From: Acidicapsa dinghuensis
GTDB lineage: Bacteria > Acidobacteriota > Terriglobia > Terriglobales > Acidobacteriaceae
Assembly (NCBI RefSeq): GCF_025685685.1
Contig: NZ_JAGSYH010000002.1
Span: 358,768-422,767 of the forward strand
DNA: 64,000 bases
Direction: 5' to 3'
Shown: piece by piece, positions 19,710 to 29,070 of the stretch
Numbering within the stretch: the first letter of the stretch is position 1
Layout: every line of letters begins with the position of its first letter
The notes under the pieces: model-generated
What the model was told of the DNA's origin: nothing
Database searches by the model: none
Seen by the model: only the letters and a program-made list of their open reading frames with translations
Made by a program: the position numbers and the translations under genes

Positions 19710-20924
19710 ATGACCACTGCTGCTACCTCGGTACGATCTACGAATCCGGATTCCGTTACCGTCTCCGCTCCCGGCGCATCTTCGGTGCGCCGTCTGCTTT
19801 CTCTCGATGCGCTCCGCGGCCTCACCATCGCCTTCATGATCATGGTGAACAACAACGGCAGTGACAAAGCCTGGTGGTTCATGAAGCATATTGACTGGAA
19901 CGGCATGACGCCGACCGATCTGGTCTTTCCTACCTTCCTCTTTGTCGTTGGCGTTTCCATCGTTCTGGCCTATGAAGCCCGCCTCGCCAAAGGCTCGACC
20001 AGAGCGCATCTCGCCGCTCAGACCGTAAAACGAGCGATCGTTCTTTTCCTCTTTGGAGAGGTCGTCAACGGATTCCCCTACTTCCATCTCGGCACACTGC
20101 GTATTTACGGTGTACTGCAGCGCATCGCTGTCTGTTACCTCATCGCAGGCCTGTTTTATCTATGGGATAGCGGCTGGAAGAGCAAAGCGGCGGTCCTTAT
20201 CGGCGCGCTTGTCTCCTACTGGATCATCATGCGCTGGGCGCCCGTGCCGGGCCTTGGTATTCCGACTCCGGGGCTGGATCACGTTGAAGCAGGCAAAGTA
20301 CCTTTCCTTGATCGCGATGCAAACATGGTCGCTTGGCTTGACCGTCACATCTTCCCCGGCCGACTTTACGAGGGCACACGCGATCCCGAAGGCCTGTTGA
20401 GTGATCTGCCCGCGCTCGGAACCGCTCTCCTTGGCGTATTGGCAGGCATCTGGCTACGCAGCAAACACACGCTGGAAAGCAAAGCCAATGGAATTGCGGG
20501 GGGAGCAGCCACATGCCTCGCCATCGGCTACATCTGGTCGTTCTGGTTCCCACTCAATAAAAAGCTCTGGACCAGTTCGTATGTCCTTATTGCCGGCGGT
20601 ATCTCGCTGGCCATTCTGGCTCTCTTCTACTGGATGATCGAAGTCCGCGGCTGGAAGGGTAAATGGACATGGCCGTGGCTCGTCTTCGGCTCCAACGCCA
20701 TCGCAGCCTATATGATCTCCGAACTGCTTGGCTCAACCCTCGATCTTATCGGCTCATGGATCGCCGGTCATCGCTTCGGCACGACACGCTGGATCTTCAT
20801 CCATTGGTTTGCCTGGATACCGAATGATGGCCTTGCGTCTTTTGCATACTCGTTCGCCTACATGGCTGTATGCTTCATTCCCGTGTGGATTCTCTACAAG
20901 AAAAAGATCTTCCTCAAGGTTTAA
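19710..20924 (+). CDS. HGSNAT-like membrane acyltransferase (DUF5009 type)
   Basis: 404-residue integral membrane protein with about ten hydrophobic segments. LLSLDALRGLTIAFMIMVNN is the N-terminal signature of the heparan-alpha-glucosaminide N-acetyltransferase-like family, followed by the conserved WNGMTPTDLVFPTFLFVVG. Family members acetylate sugars across a membrane, or are presumed to; the substrate here is unknown. ATG at 19710 has GGAG upstream. It converges on a GH3 glucosidase, which suggests a polysaccharide context. Confidence 0.85.
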   Translation: MTTAATSVRSTNPDSVTVSAPGASSVRRLLSLDALRGLTIAFMIMVNNNGSDKAWWFMKHIDWNGMTPTDLVFPTFLFVVGVSIVLAYEARLAKGSTRAHLAAQTVKRAIVLFLFGEVVNGFPYFHLGTLRIYGVLQRIAVCYLIAGLFYLWDSGWKSKAAVLIGALVSYWIIMRWAPVPGLGIPTPGLDHVEAGKVPFLDRDANMVAWLDRHIFPGRLYEGTRDPEGLLSDLPALGTALLGVLAGIWLRSKHTLESKANGIAGGAATCLAIGYIWSFWFPLNKKLWTSSYVLIAGGISLAILALFYWMIEVRGWKGKWTWPWLVFGSNAIAAYMISELLGSTLDLIGSWIAGHRFGTTRWIFIHWFAWIPNDGLASFAYSFAYMAVCFIPVWILYKKKIFLKV

Positions 20925-20940
20925 TTGCCAATTTAAACCA

Positions 20941-20972
20941 CAGAAAAGCCCGGGGATCCCCGGGCTTTTCTG
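20941..20972. terminator. Bidirectional terminator, perfect 32-base palindrome
   Basis: CAGAAAAGCCCGGGGA (20941-20956) is followed directly by its exact complement (20957-20972). It lies between two convergent genes and has A/T runs within each outer arm, so it can end transcription from both sides. Confidence 0.9.
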
Positions 20973-20989
20973 TGCATACCGCACCTTAC

Positions 20990-23446
20990 TCACCTCACAT
21001 CGAAGCTGGTCTCCTGCGTTGCCAGCGAACTTCCGCCCACGAAAACCTTATATGTCGTCGGTTCGACCACCTGCTGGCTCTTCACGTTGTAGAAGCTCAG
21101 CTCATTGAATCCGAGCGGAAAGGTTACATGCTTTTCCTCGCCCGGAGCAAGAGTTACGCGCTCAAAACCCTTCAGCTCACGAAGAGGCTGCTCTACCGAT
21201 CCATACATCTGCCGAATGTAAAGCTGGACCACTTCACTCCCGGCAACGCTGCCTGTGTTCTTTACATCAACCCCAACGGTAATCGCAGGCTCACGCCTCG
21301 GAGCCAGATCGTCGAGGGCCACTTCACTCTTGTTGACCGTTGGTTTTGAATAGCTGAACCGCGTATAGCTCAATCCCCATCCGAACGGGAATTGAGCAGA
21401 ATTTTCCTCATCGATATACCGGGACACGAATTTTTCAGCGGGATCAGTCGGCATATGGCTTAGATCTACACGAGCAGCAGGTCGTCCGGTCGGCATTTGT
21501 GCGTAGTAAAGTGGCTCCTGCCCCTCTGCGCGTGGAAATCCGGCAGGCAGCTTTCCGGATGGATTCACGTCGCCAAATAAGACATCAGCCACGGCATGTC
21601 CACCTTCAATGCCTGGGAACCATGCTTCCACAATCGCCGGAACATGCGCTGCCGCCCACGGAATCACACTTGGTCTACCTGTGAACAGCACCAGAATCAC
21701 TGGCTTTCCAGTAGCCGCAACGGCCTCCAGCAACTGTTCTTGATGCCCTGGCAGTCCAAGATGCGCACGGCTTGAGGCCTCCCCCGTCATCCAATCGGCG
21801 CTCTCACCCAGAGCGAGAATTGCAACATCAGCCTTCTTTGCCGTCTCTACCGCCTCAGCTATTGTTTTGCTGTCATCTGGAATCGCTTCGTTGGCCGCTG
21901 TTTCCTGAGTACCCCCCGTAAAGCTCGCATGCTCAAGCACGAGCTCATCCTTGCCCGAAAGCACTCCGCAGCCCTTCGCATACAGCAGTTTGTCTCCCAG
22001 CCGTTCCTGCAACGCCTGCCGCAACGAAACTGCAAACTTGGGATCACCCAACGCTGACCACGAGCCGAGCATGTCCTTCGGCGAGTCTGCGAGCGGCCCG
22101 ATCAACGCTACGGTCTTCGCGCTCTTCGCCAGCGGCAGCAGCGCCCCGTGCCCCTCGATTGCATCGTTCTTGAGCAAAACTATCGTCTCGTCCGCGACAC
22201 TGCGGGCCTGCTCGCGATTCGCAGCGCTTGGCTGATAAGGCGAAGTCACCGGAGTATATGGATGGTCGAAGAGGCCAAGCGCAAACTTAACTCGCAGAAT
22301 CCTGCGTACGGCTTCATCGAGCACCGACTCGGGAATCTCACCGGAACGAATCTGCGCCGCCAGCGTGGTGGCATACAGATTCCCTTCCATATCCATATCG
22401 GTACCGGCCTCAATCGCTTTGCGTGCCACTGTTGTGCCATCTGGACCGATCGCGTGATTCAAGAGCTCCGCCACTGCACCCCAATCTGAAACCACAAACC
22501 CATCGAAGTCCCACTCCTTGCGCAGAATGTCGGTCAATGTGTAGTGATCGGCAGTTGCCGGCATTCCATTGATGGAGTTGAAGCTGGTCATCACCGTCGC
22601 CACGCCGGCCTCCACCGCTGCATGATATGGCGGCAAATACACCTGTCGCAACGTAATGTCGCTCATATCCACCGCGTTGTAATCGCGACCGGCGATTGCG
22701 GCGCCATAGGCCGCAAAATGCTTCACGCTCGCCGCGACGGAATCTGGCTTGCTCAAATCACCTTGCTGATAGCCCTTCACCCATCCCCGGGCAATTGTTG
22801 AACCAAGATATGGGTCTTCGCCTGCCGACTCGACAATGCGTCCCCACCTCGCATCCCGTGATATATCCACCATCGGTGAAAATACCCAGGCTAGCCCGTC
22901 TGCACGCGCTTCGATAGCGGAAGTATGCGCAACACCTTCAATCAGCCTTGGATCCCAACTCGCCGCCAGTCCTAAGGGCACTGGAAAAATTGTATGTTCG
23001 CCATGAATAACGTCATGTCCAAAGAGGAGGGGAATATGCAGGCGCGACTTCTCCATCGCGATGTGCTGATAGCGATTGGTCTCCTCGGCTCCAATCACGT
23101 TGAGCATCGAGCCGATGGCGCCCCTCTCGGTGAGTTCAGCGTAGCTGAGCTTTGAAGCAGCCGGACCAGTAGCAAATCCCGCTGAATACTGCACCGTCTG
23201 GCCGATCTTCTCTTCTAGCGTCATCTGCTTCAGCAGCGCTTCTACTTTGGCATTGAGGGCCTTATCCGCGAGTTGCGCATTCGAGGACTCGGCCGGTCCA
23301 GCTGGTGCAACAACCTCACGCTCCCCCGTGGGCGCAATCTGAGCCACAGAAGAAAGCGTGCATGACATTGTCATTGCAATAGAAATAACAGAAATAAGCG
23401 GAATGAACCGATACATAAGCAAGTGCTGCTCAAACGTTTTTCTCAT
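20990..23446 (-). CDS. Beta-glucosidase, glycoside hydrolase family 3 (BglX-like), exported
   Basis: Cleaves terminal beta-linked glucose or xylose in the periplasm or outside the cell. 818 residues: signal peptide (FIPLISVISIAMTMSC, with a possible lipobox Cys), GH3 N-terminal barrel with nucleophile Asp321 in FVVSDWGA, GH3 C-terminal domain, and a fibronectin III-like end domain (about 715-805, starting AITVGVDVKNTG). ATG at 23446 has AGGA upstream; ATG at 23416 is an alternative. The 14-mer shared with the sugar transporter promoter lies between these two starts (23427-23440). Confidence 0.93.
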   Translation of the reverse strand: MRKTFEQHLLMYRFIPLISVISIAMTMSCTLSSVAQIAPTGEREVVAPAGPAESSNAQLADKALNAKVEALLKQMTLEEKIGQTVQYSAGFATGPAASKLSYAELTERGAIGSMLNVIGAEETNRYQHIAMEKSRLHIPLLFGHDVIHGEHTIFPVPLGLAASWDPRLIEGVAHTSAIEARADGLAWVFSPMVDISRDARWGRIVESAGEDPYLGSTIARGWVKGYQQGDLSKPDSVAASVKHFAAYGAAIAGRDYNAVDMSDITLRQVYLPPYHAAVEAGVATVMTSFNSINGMPATADHYTLTDILRKEWDFDGFVVSDWGAVAELLNHAIGPDGTTVARKAIEAGTDMDMEGNLYATTLAAQIRSGEIPESVLDEAVRRILRVKFALGLFDHPYTPVTSPYQPSAANREQARSVADETIVLLKNDAIEGHGALLPLAKSAKTVALIGPLADSPKDMLGSWSALGDPKFAVSLRQALQERLGDKLLYAKGCGVLSGKDELVLEHASFTGGTQETAANEAIPDDSKTIAEAVETAKKADVAILALGESADWMTGEASSRAHLGLPGHQEQLLEAVAATGKPVILVLFTGRPSVIPWAAAHVPAIVEAWFPGIEGGHAVADVLFGDVNPSGKLPAGFPRAEGQEPLYYAQMPTGRPAARVDLSHMPTDPAEKFVSRYIDEENSAQFPFGWGLSYTRFSYSKPTVNKSEVALDDLAPRREPAITVGVDVKNTGSVAGSEVVQLYIRQMYGSVEQPLRELKGFERVTLAPGEEKHVTFPLGFNELSFYNVKSQQVVEPTTYKVFVGGSSLATQETSFDVR
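23427..23440. promoter_or_regulatory. Candidate LacI-family operator (shared 14-mer, copy 2)
   Basis: Exact match to TGCTCAAACGTTTT at 12936-12949. Here it overlaps the first codons of the GH3 gene if translation starts at 23446, or lies just upstream if it starts at 23416. A repressor bound here would block elongation or initiation of the glucosidase message. Confidence 0.35.
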
Positions 23447-23644
23447 GGCGTTGCCATCCTATACCCTCCGCACCGGTTCACTCCAGCCGAAGGCAAGAGA
23501 GAAAGTTGCGTCTCTACAAAAATTTTAAGGGTGTGCGCAATCGATTGCTGTACGGCATTTCCTCGTGTTGTCTTCAACGCATACAGCCTCTGAGTGCATA
23601 GCATCTTCTATTCACCCATGGTCCTTCGCTACTCTGTTCATACG

Positions 23645-24208
23645 ATGCCTGGCGAAAAGAACAGGTGGCAAATTCGAGTTGCCCGGCAGGAAGATATTCC
23701 TGCCCTGCATCGCCTGATCGAGCACTCCGTACGCGGACTGCAGGCCGGCGACTACTCTCCCAATCAGATCGAGGGTGCGCTCGGTACTGTCCTTGGCCTG
23801 GATACACAACTCATTCGCGACGAAACCTACTTTGTTGCTGAAGCGATCTCTCCCGGCGCCTCGTCTCCGCGTCTGGCTGCCTGTGGCGGGTGGTCCAAAC
23901 GAAAAACTCTCTTCGGCAGCGACAACGCATCGGTTCGGGAGCCTGAGCTTCTGGACCCCGCGACAGATGCAGCCAAGATTCGCGCCATCTTCGTTCACCC
24001 TGACTTCGCCCGTCAGGGGTTTGGCACGGCCATCCTCGCCCACGTAGAAGCAGTTGCTTTTGCAGCGGGCTTCCGTCATTTCGAAATGGGCTCAACACTC
24101 ACAGGCGTGCCCCTGTATCGACTCCGCGGTTACTCCGAGATTGAGCGAATCGAGGTACGTCTGGGCAACGGAGAGGTCCTGCCGGTGATTCGGATGACGA
24201 AAGGATGA
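23645..24208 (+). CDS. GNAT-family N-acetyltransferase
   Basis: About 187 residues with the acetyl-CoA site of the GNAT fold: IFVHPDFARQGFGTAI fits the motif A pattern (R/Q-x-x-G-x-G/A), and the C-terminal GYSEIERIEV matches the last strand. Substrate unknown. The frame is open from a GTG at 23594, with ATG at 23618 and 23645; none has a clear ribosome site. I use 23645 because homology-like sequence (WQIRVARQEDIPALH) begins right after it. It is followed 79 bases later by an acyltransferase gene on the same strand. Confidence 0.8.
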   Translation: MPGEKNRWQIRVARQEDIPALHRLIEHSVRGLQAGDYSPNQIEGALGTVLGLDTQLIRDETYFVAEAISPGASSPRLAACGGWSKRKTLFGSDNASVREPELLDPATDAAKIRAIFVHPDFARQGFGTAILAHVEAVAFAAGFRHFEMGSTLTGVPLYRLRGYSEIERIEVRLGNGEVLPVIRMTKG

Positions 24209-24287
24209 CGCACAGCTCTGATCGGGTTCCGCTCCGGGCGTTGCTTCTTTTCTGCGGCCACACGTCGCGGTGTATCGTCGTACATGT

Positions 24288-25043
24288 ATGGTCGAGTCAA
24301 CCGCTGGACTTGCAAAACCCCAGAATCGTGTCGCGCAACCACAACCGGAAGCGGAAGAAGTCTACCGCCGGTGGATCAGCTTCCTTGATGACGAGTTCAC
24401 GCGCCATCAATCCGCTGAGCGGCGGGCCGAAATCGTCCGCGATCAGCTTTTCGAGCTCTATCTAGGACGCCCCCACGGCGGCAAACTGAACTTTACGCTT
24501 ACCAGCGAACTCCCGCTCAACGTGCTGCAACTCTCGCTCGACCCCGGCAATATCACGCTGGAGGCCGAGCACTATGCGGATGTAGATCAGGACCGCTTTG
24601 CCCGCTCCAAGCCACTGCTCTGGTTCTGGATCATGTTCGATCGCTCGCCCGTGGGCCTCAACCATTGGCTGGGCATCCGTTTCCGCTGTATGCTGGGCCG
24701 CCATCTCTTCGCCCAAATGGGCAAAGGCGTCCGCATCGATCATGGTGTCGAGCTGACCTACGGCTACAATCTTTCGATCGGCGATGGAGTCCTTGTCCGG
24801 CAGCGCGCATTACTGGACGACCGCGCGGAAATCCGTATCGGCAAAGGCGCTGTAATCGGGAATTACGCTCGCATCTACTCTCATACCCACGACAAAGACG
24901 ACTACGACAAAGTCGTTTTTGCGCCAACCTCTATAGGAGATCGCGCTCGCGTCGGCGCGCACACCGTGGTTCTGGCAGGTACAAAGATGGCAGAGGGTGC
25001 CATCGTCGGCCCGCAGGGCACGGCGGATGAGCAGAGAAACTGA
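24288..25043 (+). CDS. Left-handed beta-helix (hexapeptide) acyltransferase
   Basis: Trimeric-type O- or N-acyltransferase of the LbH family; acceptor unknown. The N-terminal 140 residues are alpha-helical and unrecognised; from about residue 145 hexapeptide repeats run (RIDHGVELTYGYNLSIGDGVLV, split by usual turns), with the catalytic-type His in YSHTHDKDD. The coil breaks off at GAIVGPQGTADEQRN, without the usual closing segment that ends in a Gly-x-Pro-Ala motif, so the C-terminus may be altered. ATG at 24288 is preferred over GTG at 24270. Confidence 0.72.
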   Translation: MVESTAGLAKPQNRVAQPQPEAEEVYRRWISFLDDEFTRHQSAERRAEIVRDQLFELYLGRPHGGKLNFTLTSELPLNVLQLSLDPGNITLEAEHYADVDQDRFARSKPLLWFWIMFDRSPVGLNHWLGIRFRCMLGRHLFAQMGKGVRIDHGVELTYGYNLSIGDGVLVRQRALLDDRAEIRIGKGAVIGNYARIYSHTHDKDDYDKVVFAPTSIGDRARVGAHTVVLAGTKMAEGAIVGPQGTADEQRN

Positions 25044-25154
25044 TCTCGCCGGAACTGACCAACCGTCGCAAACGTAAAGCATACGTAAACCGACCCCTGG
25101 TGTCCCGGCACCGCGTGGTAACCTGAGCCTTCGCAACACCTACGGAGAACGTTT

Positions 25155-25877
25155 TTGCAATTCAATAGCATCGAGCTGCTGCAGGCGCTCTACCAGTTCG
25201 TCATCTTGATTTTTTCTATTTCCTGCCACGAGTGCGCTCACGCCTGGATGGCCTCGCGGCTCGGCGACTATACGGCGCAGCTCGAGGGCCGCGTCACCAT
25301 CAATCCCATGCGCCATATCGATCTCGCCGGGACCCTGCTTTTTCCGGCGCTGATGCTTTTCGGCCCGCTCATCGGTTTCGGCGGACCCGGAATTGTCTTT
25401 GGCTGGGGCAAGCCGGTGCCGGTGATTACCCGCAATCTCAAGCGCATCACCCGCGACGATAATCTGATCGCTATCGCGGGCCCCATTGCCAACCTGATCC
25501 TGGTGGCTCTGGCTTTTTTCACATTGGTGGTCCTGGCTCTGGCTGTTCCCGGCGGCCGGATAGCCGTTATCGGTTCTTTCCGGGGACAAATCTTTCTCGG
25601 AGCGGCATCTGCTCAGCAGGCGATAGCGATGCTAGGCCGGCTCATGCTTGAGATCAACCTTGCCCTGTTCCTCTTCAATTTTCTGCCAATCGCTCCGCTG
25701 GACGCCGCGCGCATCGTCAGGAATCTTCTCCCTTACAACGCACTCAATACCTTCGACACCATCGGCCGCTTTGGATTCGTCATCATCTTTATCCTTGGCG
25801 ACATCCTCATTCAGTTCTGCCTGGGGCCCGCCATGGGCATCGTCGTCGGGGCTCTCTCCCTCTTCATTCACGCCTGA
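25155..25877 (+). CDS. Site-2 protease family (M50) membrane metalloprotease
   Basis: 240-residue integral membrane protein. The zinc motif HECAH is at 25-29 in the first segment. The third ligand motif, usually N-x-x-P-x-P-x-LDG, reads LPIAPLDAAR with Asp183: the Gly after Asp is Ala. About five membrane segments. Family members cut membrane-bound regulators; the substrate is unknown and no anti-sigma factor is adjacent. The start is TTG at 25155, supported by GGAG 7 bases upstream. Confidence 0.85.
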   Translation: MQFNSIELLQALYQFVILIFSISCHECAHAWMASRLGDYTAQLEGRVTINPMRHIDLAGTLLFPALMLFGPLIGFGGPGIVFGWGKPVPVITRNLKRITRDDNLIAIAGPIANLILVALAFFTLVVLALAVPGGRIAVIGSFRGQIFLGAASAQQAIAMLGRLMLEINLALFLFNFLPIAPLDAARIVRNLLPYNALNTFDTIGRFGFVIIFILGDILIQFCLGPAMGIVVGALSLFIHA

Positions 25878-26017
25878 GTTTGCGAACAAGCTAACTTTCG
25901 AGGAAATGACGCCATCGACTGAATGACGTAAAGATCCCATAAGGTGCGTTTCATTCCCGGTACCTAGAATCCAACCTGGTCTCGTCAAACCGCAAAGGCT
26001 GCGATACCCTGCCAACG

Positions 26018-26911
26018 ATGGCAAAGCTCCCGGTCATTGCCCACTACACTCGCGCTTTGCGCGCCGCCATCCTGCATTCCATGGCAGATAACATACTGGA
26101 TGCGGCCAAAGCATCCGCTTATTCCGGGATGCTGATGCTCTGCCCCGCATTTCTGGTTGCGACCACTCTGCTCGCCCTTGTGCCGTCAGGCTACACGTTG
26201 CTCGATACCATCCGCACCGCAAGCGAGCAATTCCTGCCTCCTGACACGATGTCGCTCCTGCAGTCCTATTTCTACGGGCGTCGCGCCTTTTCACTGCAGG
26301 TGCTTCTTTCCGCATCCTCACTCACGTTTTTCGCCGCACTGGGCCTGATGCTCACGCTCATGGAAGGCTTTCGGCACGCCTATGAGCTACCGCGTCATGG
26401 CTGGTCCTGGTGGCAGGTTCGCCTGCGAGCCATTCTTCTCGTTCCAATTGCCCTTGTCCCTCTATCCATTGCCACTTCGGTTCTGGTCTTTGGCCAGCCA
26501 ATCGAGCAATGGATGATAGATAACTCGCAACATGAACTGAAATTTATCGTCATTTTTTTCTGGCGTCTCGCACGATGGTCTCTCGCTCTCATCACCAGCA
26601 CATCGGTCGTAGGGACTCTCTATCACTTTGGCACTCGAAGCCAGGAGCACTGGCGCTGCGTCGCTCCAGGCGCCATCATGACCACGTTGATCTGGTTTCC
26701 CATTACCTTGGCGTTTGGTCTCTACGTCACTCGTGTCGCCGATTACACAGTCGTCTATGGCTCACTTGGAACCGCAATCGCCACCATGGTGTGGCTCTAC
26801 ATCACCTCATTCAGCCTTCTCCTTGGAGCACAACTGAATGGCGTTCTTCATCGAGAGCGCAAAGGAATCGTTGGGCGCGCTTCGGCACTCCTGTCCCGTA
26901 CGGAGTCGTAA
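26018..26911 (+). CDS. YihY/BrkB-family inner-membrane protein
   Basis: 297 residues with about six membrane helices (for example LLCPAFLVATTLLALV-like first segment near residue 40, and the last around 250-275). The family is widespread; function is not established (older RNase BN naming is wrong). No ribosome site is visible before the ATG at 26018. It stands alone between a protease gene and pyk. Confidence 0.85.
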   Translation: MAKLPVIAHYTRALRAAILHSMADNILDAAKASAYSGMLMLCPAFLVATTLLALVPSGYTLLDTIRTASEQFLPPDTMSLLQSYFYGRRAFSLQVLLSASSLTFFAALGLMLTLMEGFRHAYELPRHGWSWWQVRLRAILLVPIALVPLSIATSVLVFGQPIEQWMIDNSQHELKFIVIFFWRLARWSLALITSTSVVGTLYHFGTRSQEHWRCVAPGAIMTTLIWFPITLAFGLYVTRVADYTVVYGSLGTAIATMVWLYITSFSLLLGAQLNGVLHRERKGIVGRASALLSRTES

Positions 26912-27255
26912 TATCATTAGCGTCAGAAGCTCGATATCTTCAAAATTTAGCGAATGGCCTATCCGCCAGCTCGATCAAATAGTTCGGTCAGGGCCAGACC
27001 GACTCATCCACCGCAATTTGCTTTCTTTTACCTGCGTCCAACAACCATCACCCACATCCGCTTGCCTCGTCTGCTCTTGTACAATTGAGCGGGCTGAACC
27101 AGTTACAGAAGGGCCCGGTGAAGCGATTTCTACGCGGTTGCCGGCCATTCACGCGGCCCTCACATATACAAGTCGCGTTCAGGTGGATCTGATTCCGCGG
27201 AACGCGCCTACGTCCCTCACCTCGTTGAGGTTCGAGACTTTTCTGGAGCGTTTTA
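26912..27255. other. Intergenic region upstream of pyk
   Basis: 344 bases with no credible gene. It should hold the pyk promoter; TTGTACAATTGAGC near 27075 is AT-leaning, but I cannot assign a -35/-10 pair with confidence. GGAG ahead of the pyk ATG is the pyk ribosome site. Confidence 0.4.
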
Positions 27256-28770
27256 ATGTCTACCGCCGATATTTTGTTTACACAGGCCACTTCACCCCGC
27301 CGCGCGAAAATTGTTGCCACCCTCGGTCCGGCTTCCAATACTGAACCCGTCTTTCGCGAGCTTGTGCGTGCGGGTTTGGATGTTGTGCGTCTCAATTTTT
27401 CACACGGTACTCATGACGAGAAGCGTGCCCTGATTCAGATGATCCGCAAAGTGAGCCGCGAAGAACGCAAGCCACTCTGCATTCTCGGCGACCTGCAAGG
27501 GCCCAAGATTCGCACATCCAAGCTCGTGGATCACAAACCGGTGCAACTGATCGCCGGTGAGCGCATCACCATCACTCCGCGCGAACTCGAGGGTACCGCG
27601 TCGCTGGTTGGCACCACTTTTAAGACACTGGCCGAGAACGTTGAACAGGGATCGCGCATCCTGCTCTCCGATGGCCTCATCGAGCTTCGCGTAGTCGAGG
27701 TCGACGGCGACGATGTCGTCTGCGAAATCGTCAACGGTGGCAAGCTAGGTGAAAACAAAGGCATCAACCTGCCGGGTATCGCTGTTCGCGTTCCCTCTCT
27801 TACCGAAAAAGACGCTATCGATCTGGAATTCGCGCTGCGCAACGGCGTCGACGCAATCGCTGTCTCCTTCGTTCGCACTGCTGAAGACATCAACCTCGTT
27901 CGCAACCGGGTCTCGGCTCTCGGCGGCGCAACCTGGATCATTGCCAAGCTCGAAAAACCCCAGGCCATCGAGCATCTTGACGCCATCCTCCAGGTTACGG
28001 ACGGCATCATGGTCGCTCGCGGCGATCTCGGCGTGGAAGTTCCTCCCGAGAAAGTTCCCGCGATTCAGAAGCAGATCATCCGCCTCGCTGCTGACTATCG
28101 CAAGCCGGTCATCACCGCGACGCAGATGCTCGAGTCAATGATTGACAACCCCCGGCCAACGCGCGCGGAAGTCTCCGACGTAGCAAATGCCATTTATGAC
28201 GGCTCCGACGCTGTCATGCTTTCCGGTGAATCGGCAATGGGAGCGTACCCGGTCGAAGCCGTCAGGATGATGGCCCGAATCGTTGCCGAGACGGAAAAGA
28301 ATATCAACTCAGCTCGCGCTGCAGGTGTGGCTCCAACACGTCCGCGCCACCGTACGCTGTCAGTTGCCGAAACAATCTGCGAAGCCACGGCGCACGCCGC
28401 GGAAGATCTCGACCTGCGCGGCATCGCCATCTTCACTGAAACCGGCGCTACCGCCATCAAGCTTTCGAAATACCAGCCAGTTGCGCCGATCTACGCTTTC
28501 AGCTCCATCGAAGTCACGATCAACCGGCTCAATCTGCTCTGGGGAGTCGTACCAGTGTCCTGCGCCAAGGTTTCAGCCACGGAAATCATGGTCGAGCTGG
28601 CTGAAACCCTGCTGGAGCAGAACAACTACGCTCGAAAAGGCGAAATCGTCGCGATCATCGCCGGCACCGGCACAAAATCCGGCTCGACAAACTTCCTGCG
28701 GCTGCATAAGCTCGGTGACCGCATCCATAGAATGGTGGCTGCGCCAGTTGCCGCCACAGTCGGCGTATAG
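27256..28770 (+). CDS. pyk: Pyruvate kinase
   Basis: Final step of glycolysis: phosphoenolpyruvate plus ADP to pyruvate plus ATP. 504 residues, slightly longer than the usual 470-480. Visible: RRAKIVATLGPAS at the start, LNFSHGTHDE, GDLQGPKIR, the active-site segment DGIMVARGDLGVEVP and AVMLSGESAMGAYPVEAV. The C-terminal domain (about 370-490) is the allosteric region. ATG at 27256 has GGAG upstream. It ends at a strong terminator and stands as a single gene. Confidence 0.97.
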   Translation: MSTADILFTQATSPRRAKIVATLGPASNTEPVFRELVRAGLDVVRLNFSHGTHDEKRALIQMIRKVSREERKPLCILGDLQGPKIRTSKLVDHKPVQLIAGERITITPRELEGTASLVGTTFKTLAENVEQGSRILLSDGLIELRVVEVDGDDVVCEIVNGGKLGENKGINLPGIAVRVPSLTEKDAIDLEFALRNGVDAIAVSFVRTAEDINLVRNRVSALGGATWIIAKLEKPQAIEHLDAILQVTDGIMVARGDLGVEVPPEKVPAIQKQIIRLAADYRKPVITATQMLESMIDNPRPTRAEVSDVANAIYDGSDAVMLSGESAMGAYPVEAVRMMARIVAETEKNINSARAAGVAPTRPRHRTLSVAETICEATAHAAEDLDLRGIAIFTETGATAIKLSKYQPVAPIYAFSSIEVTINRLNLLWGVVPVSCAKVSATEIMVELAETLLEQNNYARKGEIVAIIAGTGTKSGSTNFLRLHKLGDRIHRMVAAPVAATVGV

Positions 28771-28783
28771 ATATGCTCTGAAA

Positions 28784-28823
28784 CAATAACGGCGAGTTCT
28801 TCGGAACTCGCCGTTATTGTTTT
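28784..28823 (+). terminator. Rho-independent terminator of pyk
   Basis: CAATAACGGCGAGTTC (28784-28799) pairs fully with GAACTCGCCGTTATTG (28804-28819) around a TTCG tetraloop and is followed by TTTTC. A 16-bp stem with a UUCG loop is an ideal intrinsic terminator, 13 bases past the stop. Confidence 0.95.
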
Positions 28824-29070
28824 CTAGGGGTAGTTTGACCGTGGGACGGCCAATCTCCCCGCATTCACGCAATATTCACACTCTGAACTGCTTCTTGTTC
28901 ACATTCTGGCAAACATCTCCCTGTAGCGTCCGAGTATCGCTTTTTATCGTGTTTTTCGGCGTGCTCCATTTTGGAGCCGGTTTTGCAGGCCACCCTCCTC
29001 CTGGCCAACTGGCTTCTAAACTCGCCGGAATCTGCATATTTCACAATCAATCTTCGGGGAGAGTCTTTAC

